Assembly: GCA_002937555.1 (NCBI GenBank) | Contig: PTKB01000010.1 | Location: 1 to 23,643, forward strand | Direction: 5' to 3' | DNA length: 23,643 nucleotides | Source of the DNA: Alphaproteobacteria bacterium MarineAlpha10_Bin2 | GTDB lineage: Bacteria; Pseudomonadota; Alphaproteobacteria; UBA828 | Shown here: piece after piece, positions 22,574 through 23,643 of the stretch | Layout: each line of letters opens with the position of its first letter | Position numbering within the stretch: position 1 is the stretch's first letter | Made by a program: the position numbers and the translations under genes | The notes under the pieces: generated by a model | The model's input: the letters and a program-made list of their open reading frames with translations, nothing else | The model's database searches: none | Told to the model about the DNA's origin: nothing

Positions 22574-23643
22574 CTAAGGTTTGCTGTCGAAGGCTTCGAG
22601 AAGATCGCCGCCCAGTTCGCTTACCGCGTGACGCACGAAGGCGGGGGCATCGGCAAGGCGGTCGAGGGCGAAGGCCTCGGCCGCCGGCGCGCCGTCGCCA
22701 CCTATAATGTTGGGCGCGCGGAAACATTCCAGACGGTCGACCAGGCGGGCGCCGAGCAGGGCCGCCGCGATATGCGCACCGCCTTCCACCAGGAGACGGG
22801 TAATGCCGCGTTCGCCCAGCGCGTTAAATGTTGCGAGGGCATCGGGATGGCCGTCTCCGTCCGGCGCCACTTCGATCACCTCGACGCCGGCGGCGCGATA
22901 GCTATCCTGGCGCGCCGGATCGGCGCCGTTCAAGGTGACGATCCAGGTCCGGACGTCGCGCGCGCCGGTCACCAATTGATGGCCCGGCGGCAGGCGCAAG
23001 CGGCCATCCATGACGATGCGGACGGGCGAGCGTTGCTCCAGGCCAGAGAGGCGGCAGGTCAAAGCAGGATCATCGGCAAGCGCGGTACCGGAACCGACCA
23101 AAATGGCGTCGTGCCGGGCGCGCAAGAGATGGCCGCGGGCGCGCGACAACTCGCCGGTGATCCATTGGCTTTCGCCGCCCCGGGTGGCGATGCGGCCATC
23201 CAGGCTGGTCGCCAGTTTGAGTGTCACCAGGGGGCGGCCAATTTCGATACGTCTGATAAACCCGGCATTGAGACGCGCTGCCGTGTCACTTCCAGTGCCA
23301 ACCGCAACTTCGATCCCGGCTGCTTCCATGCGCTTAAAGCCCTGGCCGGACACTCGTGGATCGGGATCTTTCATGGCTGCCACAAGGCGCGCGATCCCAG
23401 CTTCGATCAGCGCGTCGGCGCAAGGCGGTGTATGGCCGTGATGGGCGCAAGGCTCAAGCGTGACATAAGCCGTCGCGCCCTTGGCGGCAGTGCCGGCGCG
23501 TCTCAGCGCCTCGCTCTCGGCATGCGGCCGACCGCCGGGCTGGGTCCAACCGCGCCCGACGATGCGCCCACCCTGCACCAGGACGCAACCGACGGCGGGA
23601 TTTGGCCATACGGCGCCGAGCCCGCGTTCGGCCAGCGCCAAGG
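22574..23643 (-). CDS. ribD: Bifunctional pyrimidine deaminase/reductase RibD, 5' end cut by window edge
   Basis: This is the second and third step of riboflavin synthesis: an N-terminal deaminase (about the first 145 visible residues) and a C-terminal NADPH reductase. The deaminase zinc site is visible in PHAESEAL and PCAHHGHTPPCADAL. The reductase domain shows LKLATSLDGRIATRGGESQW and ILVGSGTALADDPALTCR. The first visible codons (LALAERGL) belong inside the family N-terminus, so the true start, roughly 5-15 codons earlier, is outside the window. The stop is followed 8 bases later by ribE. It is the first of the visible rib genes. Confidence 0.95.
   Translation of the reverse strand, partial: LALAERGLGAVWPNPAVGCVLVQGGRIVGRGWTQPGGRPHAESEALRRAGTAAKGATAYVTLEPCAHHGHTPPCADALIEAGIARLVAAMKDPDPRVSGQGFKRMEAAGIEVAVGTGSDTAARLNAGFIRRIEIGRPLVTLKLATSLDGRIATRGGESQWITGELSRARGHLLRARHDAILVGSGTALADDPALTCRLSGLEQRSPVRIVMDGRLRLPPGHQLVTGARDVRTWIVTLNGADPARQDSYRAAGVEVIEVAPDGDGHPDALATFNALGERGITRLLVEGGAHIAAALLGARLVDRLECFRAPNIIGGDGAPAAEAFALDRLADAPAFVRHAVSELGGDLLEAFDSKP

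Overview
This is an alphaproteobacterial chromosome segment, most like Rhodospirillales and relatives, though the genus cannot be told from the window. Three things point there: the run plsX-fabH-ihfA-merR beside rpmF, DUF177, a ubiquinol-cytochrome c chaperone and bamE; the riboflavin/nusB/thiL cluster with a RibB-RibA fusion whose RibA half is degenerate; and a K+-independent-type proton pyrophosphatase. Most coding lines looked at are about 60% GC. No transposase, integrase, phage gene or CRISPR array is visible. No stretch longer than 300 bases lacks a gene.

Left region (1-5679). On the minus strand lies a five-gene set for a soluble diiron monooxygenase of the toluene-4-monooxygenase type: hydroxylase alpha (A), gamma (B), Rieske ferredoxin (C), effector (D) and beta (E), in the classic tmoABCDE order. 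E is cut by the left edge and would be followed by any reductase gene (tmoF). Divergent from it on the plus strand are an alpha/beta hydrolase, a 40-residue single-span membrane protein preceded by a hairpin, and an iron-type alcohol dehydrogenase. Together these could form a hydrocarbon or alcohol oxidation module, but the substrate cannot be read from the sequence.

Middle region (5676-10770). The minus strand carries panC and panB (pantothenate), hspQ, a FAH-type 2-keto-4-pentenoate hydratase-like gene, a SRAP (YedK/HMCES) abasic-site protein and a tRNA-Pro(GGG) with its own promoter. An AT-richer plus-strand pair follows: a glutathione S-transferase-like gene and an unrecognised 114-residue protein. 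This pair may be a small acquired islet.

Right of that (10870-16026). The minus strand holds a MerR-type regulator, ihfA, fabH, plsX, rpmF, DUF177 and a ubiquinol-cytochrome c chaperone. bamE reads divergently on the plus strand and ends at a strong hairpin terminator shared with the convergent hppA.

Right end (16069-23643). The minus-strand order of transcription is ribD (cut by the right edge), ribE, ribBX, ribH, nusB, thiL, a FliL-like gene with a problematic 5' end at an A8 tract, and hppA. From ribD to thiL the genes overlap or are separated by a few bases, as in one operon making riboflavin, with NusB and thiamine-phosphate kinase co-transcribed.

I found no clearly new multi-gene system. 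The strongest leads are the monooxygenase with an altered active-site pocket and its divergent partner genes, the A8 tract that splits the FliL-like gene, the inverted-repeat-rich leader of panBC, and the small membrane ORF with a hairpin abutting its ribosome binding site.
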